Below, piece after piece: positions 9,360 to 18,668 of a stretch of DNA of 64,000 nt. The first letter of the stretch is position 1; each line of letters begins with the position of its first letter. The notes below the pieces were generated by a model that saw only the letters and a program-made list of their open reading frames with translations, did no database searches and had not been told where the DNA came from. The DNA is from Elusimicrobiota bacterium (lineage in GTDB: Bacteria; Elusimicrobiota; Elusimicrobia; UBA1565; UBA9628), in the NCBI GenBank assembly GCA_016207665.1, contig JACQPG010000024.1, positions 1 to 64,000 on the forward strand. The letters are read 5' to 3'. The position numbers were made by a program, and so were the translations under genes.

Positions 9360-11065
9360 GAGTATTAGGAATCTACGATTCACACAATGCCGGAGCATCG
9401 CTGATCGTCGATGGGAAAGTCGTCGCCGCGATAGAAGAAGAACGCTTGACGAGGAATAAGATCGAATTCGGATTTCCGAGCAATTCGATAAATGAGGTTT
9501 TGAGAATCACCGGCTTAGGATGGGAAGATGTCGACGCGATCGCGGTCCCCGGGTTGTGTGATCCGCCTCCCTGGTTCCGATGGAAAACATCCTTCTTCAA
9601 ATTTCGAAGACAAATAGATTTATGGTGGCGCATCCAATATGCGGTGTGGCGCCTAATCTTTTCATTCAGGAAGATTCTCCTTGTCAGGCGTATCGAGGAG
9701 TATCTGAATAAATTGGTGGTGGCAAAGAAGATATCCAACGCGCACGACTTCCCCTCGAATCGGATATTCTTAGTCGATCACCATGTCTGTCATGCCGCTT
9801 CGGCATACAGGACGAGTGGATTGGGCAGGGCGCTTGTCATCACTATCGACGGTTCCGGCGACGGTTATTCTACGGTGGTCTACAAGGGTGGCGATGGGAA
9901 TCTTGAATTTATTGCCGGAGCTTCGGAAGAGGCCTCGTTGGGAAAGCTGTATAGCAACGTAACCCTGGGCTTGGGATTCAAGAAACTCAGCGACGAGGGG
10001 AAAGTGATGGGATTGGCCGCCTGTGGAAATCCTGACTTGTTTTATCCCATTATTGACGAAGCCATCCGAGTCGTGGATATTGATCGGTTGCACTTTGAAA
10101 AGAAATACGATCTGGTTGGGAACGGCTTTGCACGGCTCATAAAAAACGAGTATCTCAAGCGATTCACCAGGGAGGATATCGCGGCCGCCACTCAAAGGAA
10201 ATTTGAGGAGACGGTTATCGCCATCGTGAAGCACTTCGTGGATAAGACAGGCATACGTCACGTCGTCTTCGCAGGCGGGGCCGCATCGAATGTCCTGATG
10301 AATCAGAAGGTAAGGGAGCTCGACATCGTTGATGGGCTATATGTCTTTCCGAATATGGGGGACGGGGGGCTTTCAGCCGGGGCGGCCTTGGAGGTGTGTT
10401 ATTGGCAGACTCACAAGAACAGCATCAGTAAAATCGATGACGTTTACTGGGGGCCAGAATATTCGAACGAGGAGATTCGGGAAGCAATCAGCCGAAATGG
10501 ACTGAAAGCGGATTGGGTCGATAAAATCGACGATAAGATAGCTGGCTTGATTTGTGAAGGGTATTTGGTGGCTCGGGTCCAGGGCCGCATGGAATTCGGC
10601 CCCAGGGCTTTAGGAAATAGATCTGTGTTGGCCTTGCCGTCTTCAAGAGAAGTTGTTGAAAGAATCAACAAGCTGTTCAAAAGAGATGAGTTTATGCCAT
10701 TTGCACCTTCCATCCTTGAAGATTGCGCCCCGGTCTATCTTGAGAAATACAGCTATTCCCCATTCATGGTGGAGACCTTCTCCGTCAAAAGAGAATTCCT
10801 TGACAAATTCCCCGCCGTCATCCATGTCGACGGCACATTGCGGCCCCAGGTCGTTCGTAGGGAGGTCAATCCAGGATATTGGAACATAATAAAAAAGGTG
10901 GGGGATATATCTAGTTTCTACATTGTCTTGAATACCAGTTATAACATGCATGGAGAGCCGATCGTTTGCTCCCCGCAGGATGCGATAAACACATTTCTAG
11001 CCAGTGGAATAGATTATTTGGCATTGGGCAATTATCTGCTCTCTGGGAACCAGGTCTATGTCTGA
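9356..11065 (+). CDS. carbamoyltransferase (NodU/CmcH family)
   Basis: 569-residue O-carbamoyltransferase, expected to transfer the carbamoyl group of carbamoyl phosphate, via carbamoyl-AMP, to a sugar hydroxyl. N-terminal ASKHA-type fold: GIYDSHNAGASLI, EEERLTRNK, then DHHVCHAASAYRTSG, VITIDGSGDG and the GGAASNVLMNQK segment. The C-terminal YrdC-like domain has GRMEFGPRALGNRSVLA, a family signature. It starts at TTG 9356, overlapping the preceding stop by 4 bases. Its context in a glycan locus suggests carbamoylation of an O-unit sugar, as known for NodU and some O-antigens. Confidence 0.93.
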   Translation: MRVLGIYDSHNAGASLIVDGKVVAAIEEERLTRNKIEFGFPSNSINEVLRITGLGWEDVDAIAVPGLCDPPPWFRWKTSFFKFRRQIDLWWRIQYAVWRLIFSFRKILLVRRIEEYLNKLVVAKKISNAHDFPSNRIFLVDHHVCHAASAYRTSGLGRALVITIDGSGDGYSTVVYKGGDGNLEFIAGASEEASLGKLYSNVTLGLGFKKLSDEGKVMGLAACGNPDLFYPIIDEAIRVVDIDRLHFEKKYDLVGNGFARLIKNEYLKRFTREDIAAATQRKFEETVIAIVKHFVDKTGIRHVVFAGGAASNVLMNQKVRELDIVDGLYVFPNMGDGGLSAGAALEVCYWQTHKNSISKIDDVYWGPEYSNEEIREAISRNGLKADWVDKIDDKIAGLICEGYLVARVQGRMEFGPRALGNRSVLALPSSREVVERINKLFKRDEFMPFAPSILEDCAPVYLEKYSYSPFMVETFSVKREFLDKFPAVIHVDGTLRPQVVRREVNPGYWNIIKKVGDISSFYIVLNTSYNMHGEPIVCSPQDAINTFLASGIDYLALGNYLLSGNQVYV

Positions 11066-11161
11066 ACGGGGTCGGGCTGGCAGTTTTTCAAGTGCTCAGG
11101 GGGCGATTCAGTACAACAGGCTCCTATATTTGATAAAATAAGTATCTTTAACGAGAGTGCC

Positions 11162-11896
11162 TTGAAGTCATTGAAGACGCGCAAAGAGGCGGTTGCCGGT
11201 CGCAGGATCGCTGAGATTTTTGAAGTTTCTCGGGATCCGGTCGAGATTCGTCTTGAGCACGCTCCCAAGTACATGCGCCGCAAGACGGTGACGCGATTCT
11301 TGTCCCTGTTCGAAATCTTTAAGCAGGTATTAGACGTCAAGGGCTCTGTTGTCGAGTGCGGTGTCCATCGCGGGTTTGGATTAATGAGCTGGGCCCAGTT
11401 CAGCGCGGTCTTGGAACCGGCGAATCTAACACGACGGATCTATGGTTTCGATAGTTTTGAGGGTTTTTTGGGAATCCATCAGCTCGATAACAACGCCCGG
11501 CTTACTCCGCAGAAAGGAGGATTAAAGGCCGAATGTTACGATGAGTTGCGCAAAATTATCGAGGTTTACGACTTGGACCGATTTCTCGGGCATGTAGACA
11601 AGGTGCATCTAGTGAGGGGCGATGCGATGAAAACGATCCCGGATTTCCTCGCAAAGAATAAGCATCTTGTGGTCAGCCTGCTTTTCATGGACTTCGATCT
11701 CTATGAGCCCACGAAGGTCGCCCTCGAGCATTTTATCCCCCGGATGCCGAAGGGCGCCGTCCTGGCGTTTGATGAGCTGGACAATCCGATCTGGCCCGGT
11801 GAAACCCAGGCGGCTCTGGATGCCGTGGGTTTGCGTAATCTCCAGATCCGGCGCGTGCCGTGGGATCCTTATATTGGCTATGCCGTCCTTAGCTGA
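11162..11896 (+). CDS. TylF/MycF-like O-methyltransferase
   Basis: SAM- and Mg-dependent sugar O-methyltransferase family (macrocin O-methyltransferase type). Recognisable segments are VVECGVHRGFGLMSWAQF (SAM site), IYGFDSFEGF, and the metal-binding pair FMDFDLYEPTK and LAFDELDNP. TylF-family members methylate deoxysugar hydroxyls and also act in O-antigen and capsule loci. It starts at TTG 11162 after a 96-base gap, the largest in this part of the operon. The last 17 bases overlap the transketolase N-subunit start. The sugar and position methylated are unknown. Confidence 0.9.
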   Translation: MKSLKTRKEAVAGRRIAEIFEVSRDPVEIRLEHAPKYMRRKTVTRFLSLFEIFKQVLDVKGSVVECGVHRGFGLMSWAQFSAVLEPANLTRRIYGFDSFEGFLGIHQLDNNARLTPQKGGLKAECYDELRKIIEVYDLDRFLGHVDKVHLVRGDAMKTIPDFLAKNKHLVVSLLFMDFDLYEPTKVALEHFIPRMPKGAVLAFDELDNPIWPGETQAALDAVGLRNLQIRRVPWDPYIGYAVLS

Positions 11897-12725
11897 GACA
11901 TCGAGGCCCGACATATCCCAGCGCAGGGCTTTCGCAAAGCGAATTCGCTTGGCCTCTATTCGCATGGTCCACGAGGCCAAGAGCGCGCATGTCGGGGGGG
12001 CGCTTTCCATGGCGGATATCCTTGCCGCCCTCTATGGCGGTGTGTTGCGCGTCGATCCAAAGCGACCAAGTTGGCCGGAGCGTGACCGTTTCATCCTCAG
12101 CAAGGGCCACGCCTGCGCGGCGTTTTACGCCACCCTGGCCTTTTGCGGCTTCTTTCCCGAAGAATGGTTGGATACGTTTTACCGTGACGGGGGACGATTA
12201 GCTGGGCACGCTACGCATACGGGCGTTCCTGGTGTCGAGTTCTCCACCGGTTCGCTCGGACACGGGCTTTCGGTGTCTACGGGCATAGCCTTGGCCGGCA
12301 AGCGCGATGGGGCTCCGTGGAGGGTGTTTGCTCTCCTGTCCGATGGCGAATGTGACGAGGGGTCAACCTGGGAGCCAGCGCTGTTTGCTCCCCAGCACGG
12401 ACTCGATAACCTGATCGCGATCGTCGATTACAACAAGATACAGAGCTTGGGCCGCACGAAGGAGGTCCTTGACCTTGACCCCTTCGCCGACAAGTGGAAA
12501 GCATTCGGATGGGCAGTTAGGGAGATCAATGGCCATGATATGGAGCAGGTCGTCGATACGCTTACCGCAGTCCCTTTCGAGGCGGGAAGGCCGTCCTGCG
12601 TAATCGCGCATACGGTCAAAGGCAAGGGCGTGGGCTTCATGGAGGATAAGCTGCTCTGGCATTACCGCAATCCGTCCGTCGAAGAATATCAGGCTGCGGT
12701 AGCCGAGATCGAGGCAGTGCTTTGA
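11880..12725 (+). CDS. transketolase-like N-terminal (TPP-binding) subunit
   Basis: Thiamine-diphosphate-binding half of a split transketolase. It carries ILSKGHACAAFYATLA, HATHTGVPGVEFSTGSLGHG, and the TPP motif SDGECDEGSTWEP followed by IVDYNK. The open frame extends upstream, but ATG 11880 (MPSLAETS) is the sensible start because it overlaps TylF by only 17 bases. With the next gene it should form one alpha/beta transketolase that moves two-carbon units. Its place between a sugar methyltransferase and glycan genes suggests a role in making or branching an unusual sugar rather than the pentose pathway. That is inference; archaeal and clostridial housekeeping enzymes are split in the same way. 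Confidence 0.9.
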   Translation: MPSLAETSRPDISQRRAFAKRIRLASIRMVHEAKSAHVGGALSMADILAALYGGVLRVDPKRPSWPERDRFILSKGHACAAFYATLAFCGFFPEEWLDTFYRDGGRLAGHATHTGVPGVEFSTGSLGHGLSVSTGIALAGKRDGAPWRVFALLSDGECDEGSTWEPALFAPQHGLDNLIAIVDYNKIQSLGRTKEVLDLDPFADKWKAFGWAVREINGHDMEQVVDTLTAVPFEAGRPSCVIAHTVKGKGVGFMEDKLLWHYRNPSVEEYQAAVAEIEAVL

Positions 12726-13648
12726 GATCAGCTTTCTTGAGGACGCTTGAAGAATTGGCGGCCGAAGACAGCCGGATCAATTTCATCACCGGCGATCTCG
12801 GGTTCTCAGTGGTCGAGCCCTACATGAGGCGGTTCCCCACGCAGTTCCTCAATGCGGGGGTTGCCGAGCAGAACATGACGGGATTGGCGGCCGGCATGGC
12901 GCTCTCGGGAAAGATCGTCTTTACTTATTCCATAGCGAATTTTCCGACCTTGCGTTGCTTCGAGCAGATCCGCAATGACTGCTGCTATCACAGGGCGAAC
13001 GTGAAGGTGGTCAGCGTGGGTGGGGGATTAGCCTACGGGGCTTTGGGGAGCTCTCATCAGGCTACCGAGGACATCGCGGTCATGCGTTCGCTTCCAGGCA
13101 TGACGGTGGTTGCTCCGGGCGACCCTGTGGAAGCAGAGTATGCGACCCGCGCCGTGGCCGCGCATGAAGGGCCTTGCTATCTGCGTCTCGGGAAGGCCGG
13201 GGAGCCGCGTGTGCATGCTGGGCCCATCGATTTCCGACTTGGAAAGGCGATCAAGGTCTATGATGGGAACGATTTGACGATCATCTCGACCGGAGGGATG
13301 TTGTATCCCTGCTTAGAGGCGGTAAAGCGCTTGTCTCAATCCGGAATTTCCGCGAGGCTTCTTAGCATGCACACGGTCAAGCCACTCGATGAGGAGGCGG
13401 TGCGGGCCGCCGCGCAGGAGACTTCCGCCGTCTTGACCGTCGAAGAGCACTCCATGATCGGAGGGCTGGGTAGTGCCGTCGCTGAAGTCCTGGCGCAGAA
13501 CGCCCGCCGTGTGAGTTTCCGGATTATGGGATTGCCTGATCAGTTTTGCCGCACCGTCGGCAGCCATGAGTACCTGCGGCAGAGTTGTAGGTTGTCTGCC
13601 ACCGACATTAAAAACGCCGCGCTCGATCTATTTCAGAAGTCCAAATGA
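12722..13648 (+). CDS. transketolase-like C-terminal subunit
   Basis: Pyrimidine-binding and C-terminal half of the split transketolase (308 residues). It contains FITGDLGFSVVEPY, NAGVAEQNMTGLAAG with the glutamate that activates TPP, GSSHQATEDIAVMRS, and a C-terminal domain with LTVEEHSMIGGLG. It starts at TTG 12722, overlapping the stop of the N-subunit by 4 bases, so the two are translationally coupled. The acceptor specificity cannot be read from the sequence. Confidence 0.9.
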   Translation: MRSAFLRTLEELAAEDSRINFITGDLGFSVVEPYMRRFPTQFLNAGVAEQNMTGLAAGMALSGKIVFTYSIANFPTLRCFEQIRNDCCYHRANVKVVSVGGGLAYGALGSSHQATEDIAVMRSLPGMTVVAPGDPVEAEYATRAVAAHEGPCYLRLGKAGEPRVHAGPIDFRLGKAIKVYDGNDLTIISTGGMLYPCLEAVKRLSQSGISARLLSMHTVKPLDEEAVRAAAQETSAVLTVEEHSMIGGLGSAVAEVLAQNARRVSFRIMGLPDQFCRTVGSHEYLRQSCRLSATDIKNAALDLFQKSK

Positions 13649-13730
13649 AAACAGGCCTCTGGCTCAAACCGGACATGGAGCGTGTCGTGTTGCCCATGGC
13701 AGCAGACATCCCGCGATTCTTTCGAGAAAA

Positions 13731-15347
13731 ATGACAACCCAAGTTTGCGACAAAGAGGTTGACAAGGTGACTCTTGAAGTATCGCGATACGTTCCAGTAA
13801 TACGAAATGTACGGATGCGGACGGCCATGGGGCTTATGCTGCTCACGATCTGTGTCGTAACAACCGCGACTATTCTTGATAAGAAGGACGCTGCTGGAAC
13901 TATAGCCTTTGTCGCATTTCTTGCTTGGCTGCCGGCGATTTTACTCGCGGACAAGTATGTGCACAAATATCCGCAGAGATATTTCACTTATCTATTGGCA
14001 TCCCACTTTAAGTCTGCAGTCATTATGGCGTTTTTCTTGTGGTTAATAGGCCATGTTGCTGGATATACTCTGACTTCAAGTGATGTTGTATGGCGAGCCT
14101 TTGTCCTTTTCGTCCTTGCGGACGCTTTTGTTTCCGCGTTTTGTCGGCGGGAGATTCTCACCAATCCAATCGTGGAGGCGATGAATTCGTTTTCTGGCTC
14201 GACCACTGATAGGCTCCGCTATGCTGGGCGTCGTATTGACAACGATTTACATTCTATTAACACCCGATCCATTCCAAGTCGAATTCCCGCGGAAATCGAC
14301 AGATCGCTGTTGGAATTCATTAGGACAAATTTGCCTGACCAGGATGGAAAGAATGCGGATTTGCTTGTCTTGGATGATCTGGACGAAAGCATTTATCGAT
14401 CGGGTTCTTCCCTGGCAGGGGTTATTGTCTGTCGCACACGTGTCAATTATGTGCGCAGGCTTAATCAGTTTTTGATGTTTTGCGCCGGGAACATGGAGAT
14501 GGGCGGCTACCTCGTCCTTCGGTACATGCCGCTCGAAAACGTCGTGACGGATTTGAAGAGACGATATCCCGTGCCAATCCATTGGCCGGTCTTTGTTCTC
14601 CATTTTATTTGGCACCGCGCATTTCCGAAAATACCATGGTTGCACAATATTTATTTTTCGTCAAAATTGTCCTGGTTGGATAGATGTTATTTGGCTTTAA
14701 CGAAAAGGAGAAACCGGGTATTATCAAAAGCCGAGGTCTGGGGACGTCTTGCTTACTGGGGCCTGCAGGTAGTCAAAGAAGCTCAAGGCGATGGCGAAAT
14801 ATGCCTTATCGCCCGGCGCGTTGAAGCTTCCGTGCAGAATAAAAGGCCATCTTACTATCCCATCGTCGCGCTGGAAAAGGTCGGACTGGACGGGAAAATA
14901 ATGCGTACGCATAAGATACGGAGCATGTTCCCCTTCAGCGAGTTTCTGCAAAAGAGAATATTTGAGGATAACGGTTTGGCCCCGACTGGGAAATTCGCCA
15001 ATGATTTCCGACTTACCGAATACGGGAACTTTTTGCGGAAATATTGGCTGGACGAATTGCCGCAAATATATGATTGGTTGCGTGGAGACCTTAAATTGGT
15101 CGGCATGAGGGCAACAAGCCCACATTTCCTTAGCCTATATCCAAAGGAACTGCATGAACTGTATATTCAAATTAAACCCGGCCTCATTCCACCTATCTTT
15201 GATGCGAAGACGAACGGTTTCTCGGAGATTGTCCAGGTCGAGTTCGCGTATCTCAAGAGTTACATGAAGGAGCCCTTTCTGACGGATGTGCGGTATTTTA
15301 TGAAGACTTTCACGGATATCGTCTTTAGGGGAGTCCGGAGCAGATAA
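13731..15347 (+). CDS. bacterial sugar transferase (membrane, WcaJ-like C-terminus)
   Basis: 538-residue membrane protein with about four N-terminal hydrophobic helices (about 25-145), a central soluble part, and a C-terminal bacterial sugar transferase (PF02397-like) domain. The C-terminal signature runs THKIRSMFPFSEF, then FLRKYWLDELPQIYDWLRGD and KLVGMRATSP. The family transfers a sugar-1-phosphate to undecaprenyl phosphate to start O-unit assembly. The usual LVGPRP is KLVGMRAT here, so specificity or activity may differ. The frame is open to 13566, but that would overlap the transketolase by 83 bases; ATG 13731 is preferred. A second, more canonical sugar transferase is at 20453. Confidence 0.82.
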   Translation: MTTQVCDKEVDKVTLEVSRYVPVIRNVRMRTAMGLMLLTICVVTTATILDKKDAAGTIAFVAFLAWLPAILLADKYVHKYPQRYFTYLLASHFKSAVIMAFFLWLIGHVAGYTLTSSDVVWRAFVLFVLADAFVSAFCRREILTNPIVEAMNSFSGSTTDRLRYAGRRIDNDLHSINTRSIPSRIPAEIDRSLLEFIRTNLPDQDGKNADLLVLDDLDESIYRSGSSLAGVIVCRTRVNYVRRLNQFLMFCAGNMEMGGYLVLRYMPLENVVTDLKRRYPVPIHWPVFVLHFIWHRAFPKIPWLHNIYFSSKLSWLDRCYLALTKRRNRVLSKAEVWGRLAYWGLQVVKEAQGDGEICLIARRVEASVQNKRPSYYPIVALEKVGLDGKIMRTHKIRSMFPFSEFLQKRIFEDNGLAPTGKFANDFRLTEYGNFLRKYWLDELPQIYDWLRGDLKLVGMRATSPHFLSLYPKELHELYIQIKPGLIPPIFDAKTNGFSEIVQVEFAYLKSYMKEPFLTDVRYFMKTFTDIVFRGVRSR

Positions 15348-15371
15348 GATTTGCGGTCATAGTGATAACTC

Positions 15372-17423
15372 ATGTGCGGCATATTCGGTTTATGTATTCA
15401 TGAAAGCGCGGAATTCGCTCCTCCCTTTATCAAGAAGTCTCTAACTACGCTCGCGCGGCTCTCTGAATCGCGGGGCAAGGATTCCTCGGGGCTTGTTTTT
15501 AGGAATGAATTGGAAAATGAATTTCTGGTCGTTAAAGGCCCCATCCCTCTTAAATATTTACTGGGGAAAAGAGCGGTTGCACAGCAAATGGACCGGATGG
15601 TTCAGCTCTTTCACGATCATCGCGGAACAAGCCGACAAAATGTTTTTGCGGCAATGGGGCATTCAAGGCTGGTTACCAATGGAACGCATAGCAATGAGTT
15701 AAATAACCAGCCCATAGTTAAAGACGGCATCGTGGGAATTCATAACGGCATTGTCGTGAACGATAATGAGCTTTGGGCGCGTTATCCTGATGCGCATAGA
15801 ACGTGTGAAACTGACACCGAGGTGATGCTTGCCTTAACCAAGAAATATCTCGATTCCGGTTGGGATCTTCCCTCCGCGGTTTCAATGACCGGAAATGAAA
15901 TATTCGGTACATTCGCGGCGGCTTTTTTTGTAGACACCCTTGACCAGCTTGTTTTAGCCACAAACAATGGATCTCTTTATATTCTGACTAACGACGCCGA
16001 CATGCTAGCCTTTGCTTCAGAGAGGTATTTTCTTGAAAAAACAGCAGAAGCCATGAATCTGGACGCTAAGGCGGATTTTAGAATACGTCAAGTGGTCTCA
16101 GGAACGGGCGTCGTGCTGGATTTGAGACGGTTCCACCTGCAAGAATTCACGTTTTCGGATATCCCTAAGAAATCCGAGGCGCTGGTGGACATGCCGCGAC
16201 CCTATCGGGTTGTAACACAATCTTTATCAGATGGAAGACCTCAAAGAGAGCTAATTCTGGATCCCGCAAAAATCGCAGCTCATCCGACGGCCCGGACGGA
16301 GGCCGGCCTTTTGGAGTTCAATATTGAAGAAATTCAAACTCTTCGTCGCTGCGTCAAGTGTATTCTTCCGGAGACTTTTCCGTTTATTGAATACGACCGA
16401 TCAGGGATCTGTAATTACTGCAAAAACTATAGGGTGAGGAATGAGCCCAAACCTATCGAGGAGCTGCTTGCCCTTGTCGAACCTTATCGCCGTACTGATG
16501 GAGGATACGACTGCATAGTTCCGTATAGCGGGGGAAGGGATAGTACGCATACGTTGCATATAATAAAGAATGTGTTGAAACTTAATCCTGTCGCTTTCAC
16601 GTATGACTGGGGCATGGTAAACGACCTCGCCCGACGCAATATCGCGCGAGTTTGCGGTAAGCTCGGGGTGGAGAACATTTTAGTTTCAGCTGACATCGCG
16701 CTGAAGCGTAAGAACATCCGCAAAAATATTCTCGCCTGGCTGAAAAACCCCAGTTTAGGGATGATTCCTCTTTTCATGGCTGGGGATAAATATTTCTTTC
16801 ATTACACCGACCAGGTCAAAAAACAAACAGGAATACGGTTGAATATATGGGGAGTAAATCCTTTGGAGAACACGGATTTTAAGGTGGGATTCCTGGGTGT
16901 TCCGCCAGATTTTAACAAGAGACGTATCTATTCTCTTTCAGTAAAAAGACAGGGTAAATTGCTTTCGAGCATCGGCTGGAATATCCTAAGAAACCCACGC
17001 TACATAAACAGTTCGGTCTGGGACACCTTGGGATCTTTTGTTTCCCGATCCATAGTGCCGCATCGTGACTATTACCATTTATACGATTATTATCGCTGGG
17101 ACGAAAATGAGATTGAGAGATTGGTACGCGAGGAATACAAGTGGGAAACTGCCATAGATACCAAAACGACTTGGCGGATCGGCGACGGGACGGCGCCATT
17201 TTACAACTATATCTACTATACTGTGGCCGGATTTTCAGAGCATGATACATTTCGAAGCAATCAAATTCGGGAGGGGATGTTAAGCCGCGAAGAGGGATTG
17301 CGGCTTGTCATGGAAGAAAATCGGCCGCGCTATGCTTCTATTAAATGGTATACGGGGATTCTTCAATTGGATTTTACCTCGACGATGCGTGGCATAAACG
17401 CTATTCCCAAGCTCTATCGATAG
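15372..17423 (+). CDS. fused class II glutaminase + WbpG-type sugar amidotransferase
   Basis: 683-residue two-domain protein. Residues 1 to about 270 form a class II glutamine amidotransferase (Ntn hydrolase): it starts MCGIFG with the catalytic Cys2, and has GHSRLVTNGTHSNELNNQP and IHNGIVVND. Residues about 320-680 resemble WbpG/WbuX N-acetyl-sugar amidotransferases: a four-Cys cluster (Cys327, 330, 347, 350) and a PP-loop SGGRDS (386-391). The expected reaction is ATP-dependent conversion of an N-acetyl group to acetamidino using glutamine-derived ammonia, here made in cis instead of by HisH/HisF. The next gene starts on the base after the stop. Alternatively it could be a divergent asparagine-synthetase-like enzyme, but the Cys cluster and order favour WbpG. 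Confidence 0.82.
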   Translation: MCGIFGLCIHESAEFAPPFIKKSLTTLARLSESRGKDSSGLVFRNELENEFLVVKGPIPLKYLLGKRAVAQQMDRMVQLFHDHRGTSRQNVFAAMGHSRLVTNGTHSNELNNQPIVKDGIVGIHNGIVVNDNELWARYPDAHRTCETDTEVMLALTKKYLDSGWDLPSAVSMTGNEIFGTFAAAFFVDTLDQLVLATNNGSLYILTNDADMLAFASERYFLEKTAEAMNLDAKADFRIRQVVSGTGVVLDLRRFHLQEFTFSDIPKKSEALVDMPRPYRVVTQSLSDGRPQRELILDPAKIAAHPTARTEAGLLEFNIEEIQTLRRCVKCILPETFPFIEYDRSGICNYCKNYRVRNEPKPIEELLALVEPYRRTDGGYDCIVPYSGGRDSTHTLHIIKNVLKLNPVAFTYDWGMVNDLARRNIARVCGKLGVENILVSADIALKRKNIRKNILAWLKNPSLGMIPLFMAGDKYFFHYTDQVKKQTGIRLNIWGVNPLENTDFKVGFLGVPPDFNKRRIYSLSVKRQGKLLSSIGWNILRNPRYINSSVWDTLGSFVSRSIVPHRDYYHLYDYYRWDENEIERLVREEYKWETAIDTKTTWRIGDGTAPFYNYIYYTVAGFSEHDTFRSNQIREGMLSREEGLRLVMEENRPRYASIKWYTGILQLDFTSTMRGINAIPKLYR

Positions 17424-18668
17424 ATGAACATCTGGTACCTATCCGCCCATGACCAGCCGCGAGGCCAATCAGCAAGGACATATGATTTTGCTCGAGAACT
17501 GATTGGCCGGGGGCACCAGGTGACTATGTTTGCCAACAGTTACTGCCATTGGACCCATGCGGATCGTTTGGGCCCCCAGGAAAAATGGCGCTTTGAAGAG
17601 ATAGACGGCATTCGGGTTGTATGGCTTCGTACCATCCACTATGAAGGGAACGGACTGATGCGCGGATTAAACATGCTCTCTAATGCATGGCGCTCTTTGC
17701 AAGTCTCTCGCATCCTCTCGGATAGGCCGGATGTGGTTATAGGCCCTTCTGTGCCTCTTGGCACTGGTTGGGCTGCTTCTAGGATTGCTCGGACTAAAAA
17801 GGCGTCTTTTGTCTTCGAGGTCAGGGATGTATGGCCAATTGCGCTGGTTGACGATGGCAGCCTTTCAAGATACAGTCCGGTGTATTATGCATTCCGCTAT
17901 ATTGAAAAAATGCTTTACCGCAGGGCGCAACGCATTTCAGCAACAATGCCCTTTGTTGCCCGCCATGTTTTCGAAGGAGGGGGCGATCCCGGAAAAGTCG
18001 TGTGGATCCCCAATGGGGTCGCCCTTGAGAGATTCGCGGGTTTTGAAGGATATTCGGGAGGAGGGAAACTTCCGTTGGTCGTGATGTATGTCGGCGGTTT
18101 CGGCGCCGCGCACGACGTTATAACCGTCGTGAGGGCGGCTGCGATTCTTCAACGAAAGGGAAACGATAAGTTTCGATTTGTGATCGTGGGCAATGGCGTT
18201 AAACGGCCCGAATGTGAGCGCGAAGCGTCATTAAATAAATTGATAAATATCGAATTTCGGAATCCCGTGCCAAAAGCAGACGTCCCTAAAATTCAGAGGG
18301 AGGCGGATATTTTTGTGGCATGTGTCCTGAATTCTGCGGCATATCGTTTTGGACTTAACCTCAACAAGATATTTGATTATTTCGCATCGGGAAGGCCAGT
18401 TATATTTGCCGGTAAAACGCCGAATGATCCTATTGCCGAAACTGGCGCGGGATTTAGCATCCCTCCGGAAGATCCCGAGGCGATGGTAGAAGCGTTGGAG
18501 AAATATCTGGAGATGCATCCAGCAGAAAGAATTGCAATGGGGAAGCGCGGCCGTGCCTGGGTGGAAAGGAAGTTTGACATGAAAAATCTTGGCGAACGGA
18601 TGGAATGTTTATTGTTGCAGGCAAAAAATGACAACGGACTCGCACGGGAGGTTGATAATGGCTCTTGA
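17424..18668 (+). CDS. family 4 glycosyltransferase (WbuB-like)
   Basis: 414-residue GT-B fold retaining glycosyltransferase. The N-terminus, WYLSAHDQPRGQSARTYDFA, with later FVFEVRDVWPIALVDDG and WIPNGVALERF, is typical of WbuB/WbpY-like O-antigen transferases. The C-terminal donor site carries NLNKIFDYFASGRPVIF. It probably adds a sugar to the growing undecaprenyl-linked O-unit on the cytoplasmic side. It abuts the preceding stop codon and overlaps the next gene by 11 bases. Donor specificity is unknown; WbuB relatives often use N-acetylfucosamine-type sugars. Confidence 0.9.
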   Translation: MNIWYLSAHDQPRGQSARTYDFARELIGRGHQVTMFANSYCHWTHADRLGPQEKWRFEEIDGIRVVWLRTIHYEGNGLMRGLNMLSNAWRSLQVSRILSDRPDVVIGPSVPLGTGWAASRIARTKKASFVFEVRDVWPIALVDDGSLSRYSPVYYAFRYIEKMLYRRAQRISATMPFVARHVFEGGGDPGKVVWIPNGVALERFAGFEGYSGGGKLPLVVMYVGGFGAAHDVITVVRAAAILQRKGNDKFRFVIVGNGVKRPECEREASLNKLINIEFRNPVPKADVPKIQREADIFVACVLNSAAYRFGLNLNKIFDYFASGRPVIFAGKTPNDPIAETGAGFSIPPEDPEAMVEALEKYLEMHPAERIAMGKRGRAWVERKFDMKNLGERMECLLLQAKNDNGLAREVDNGS

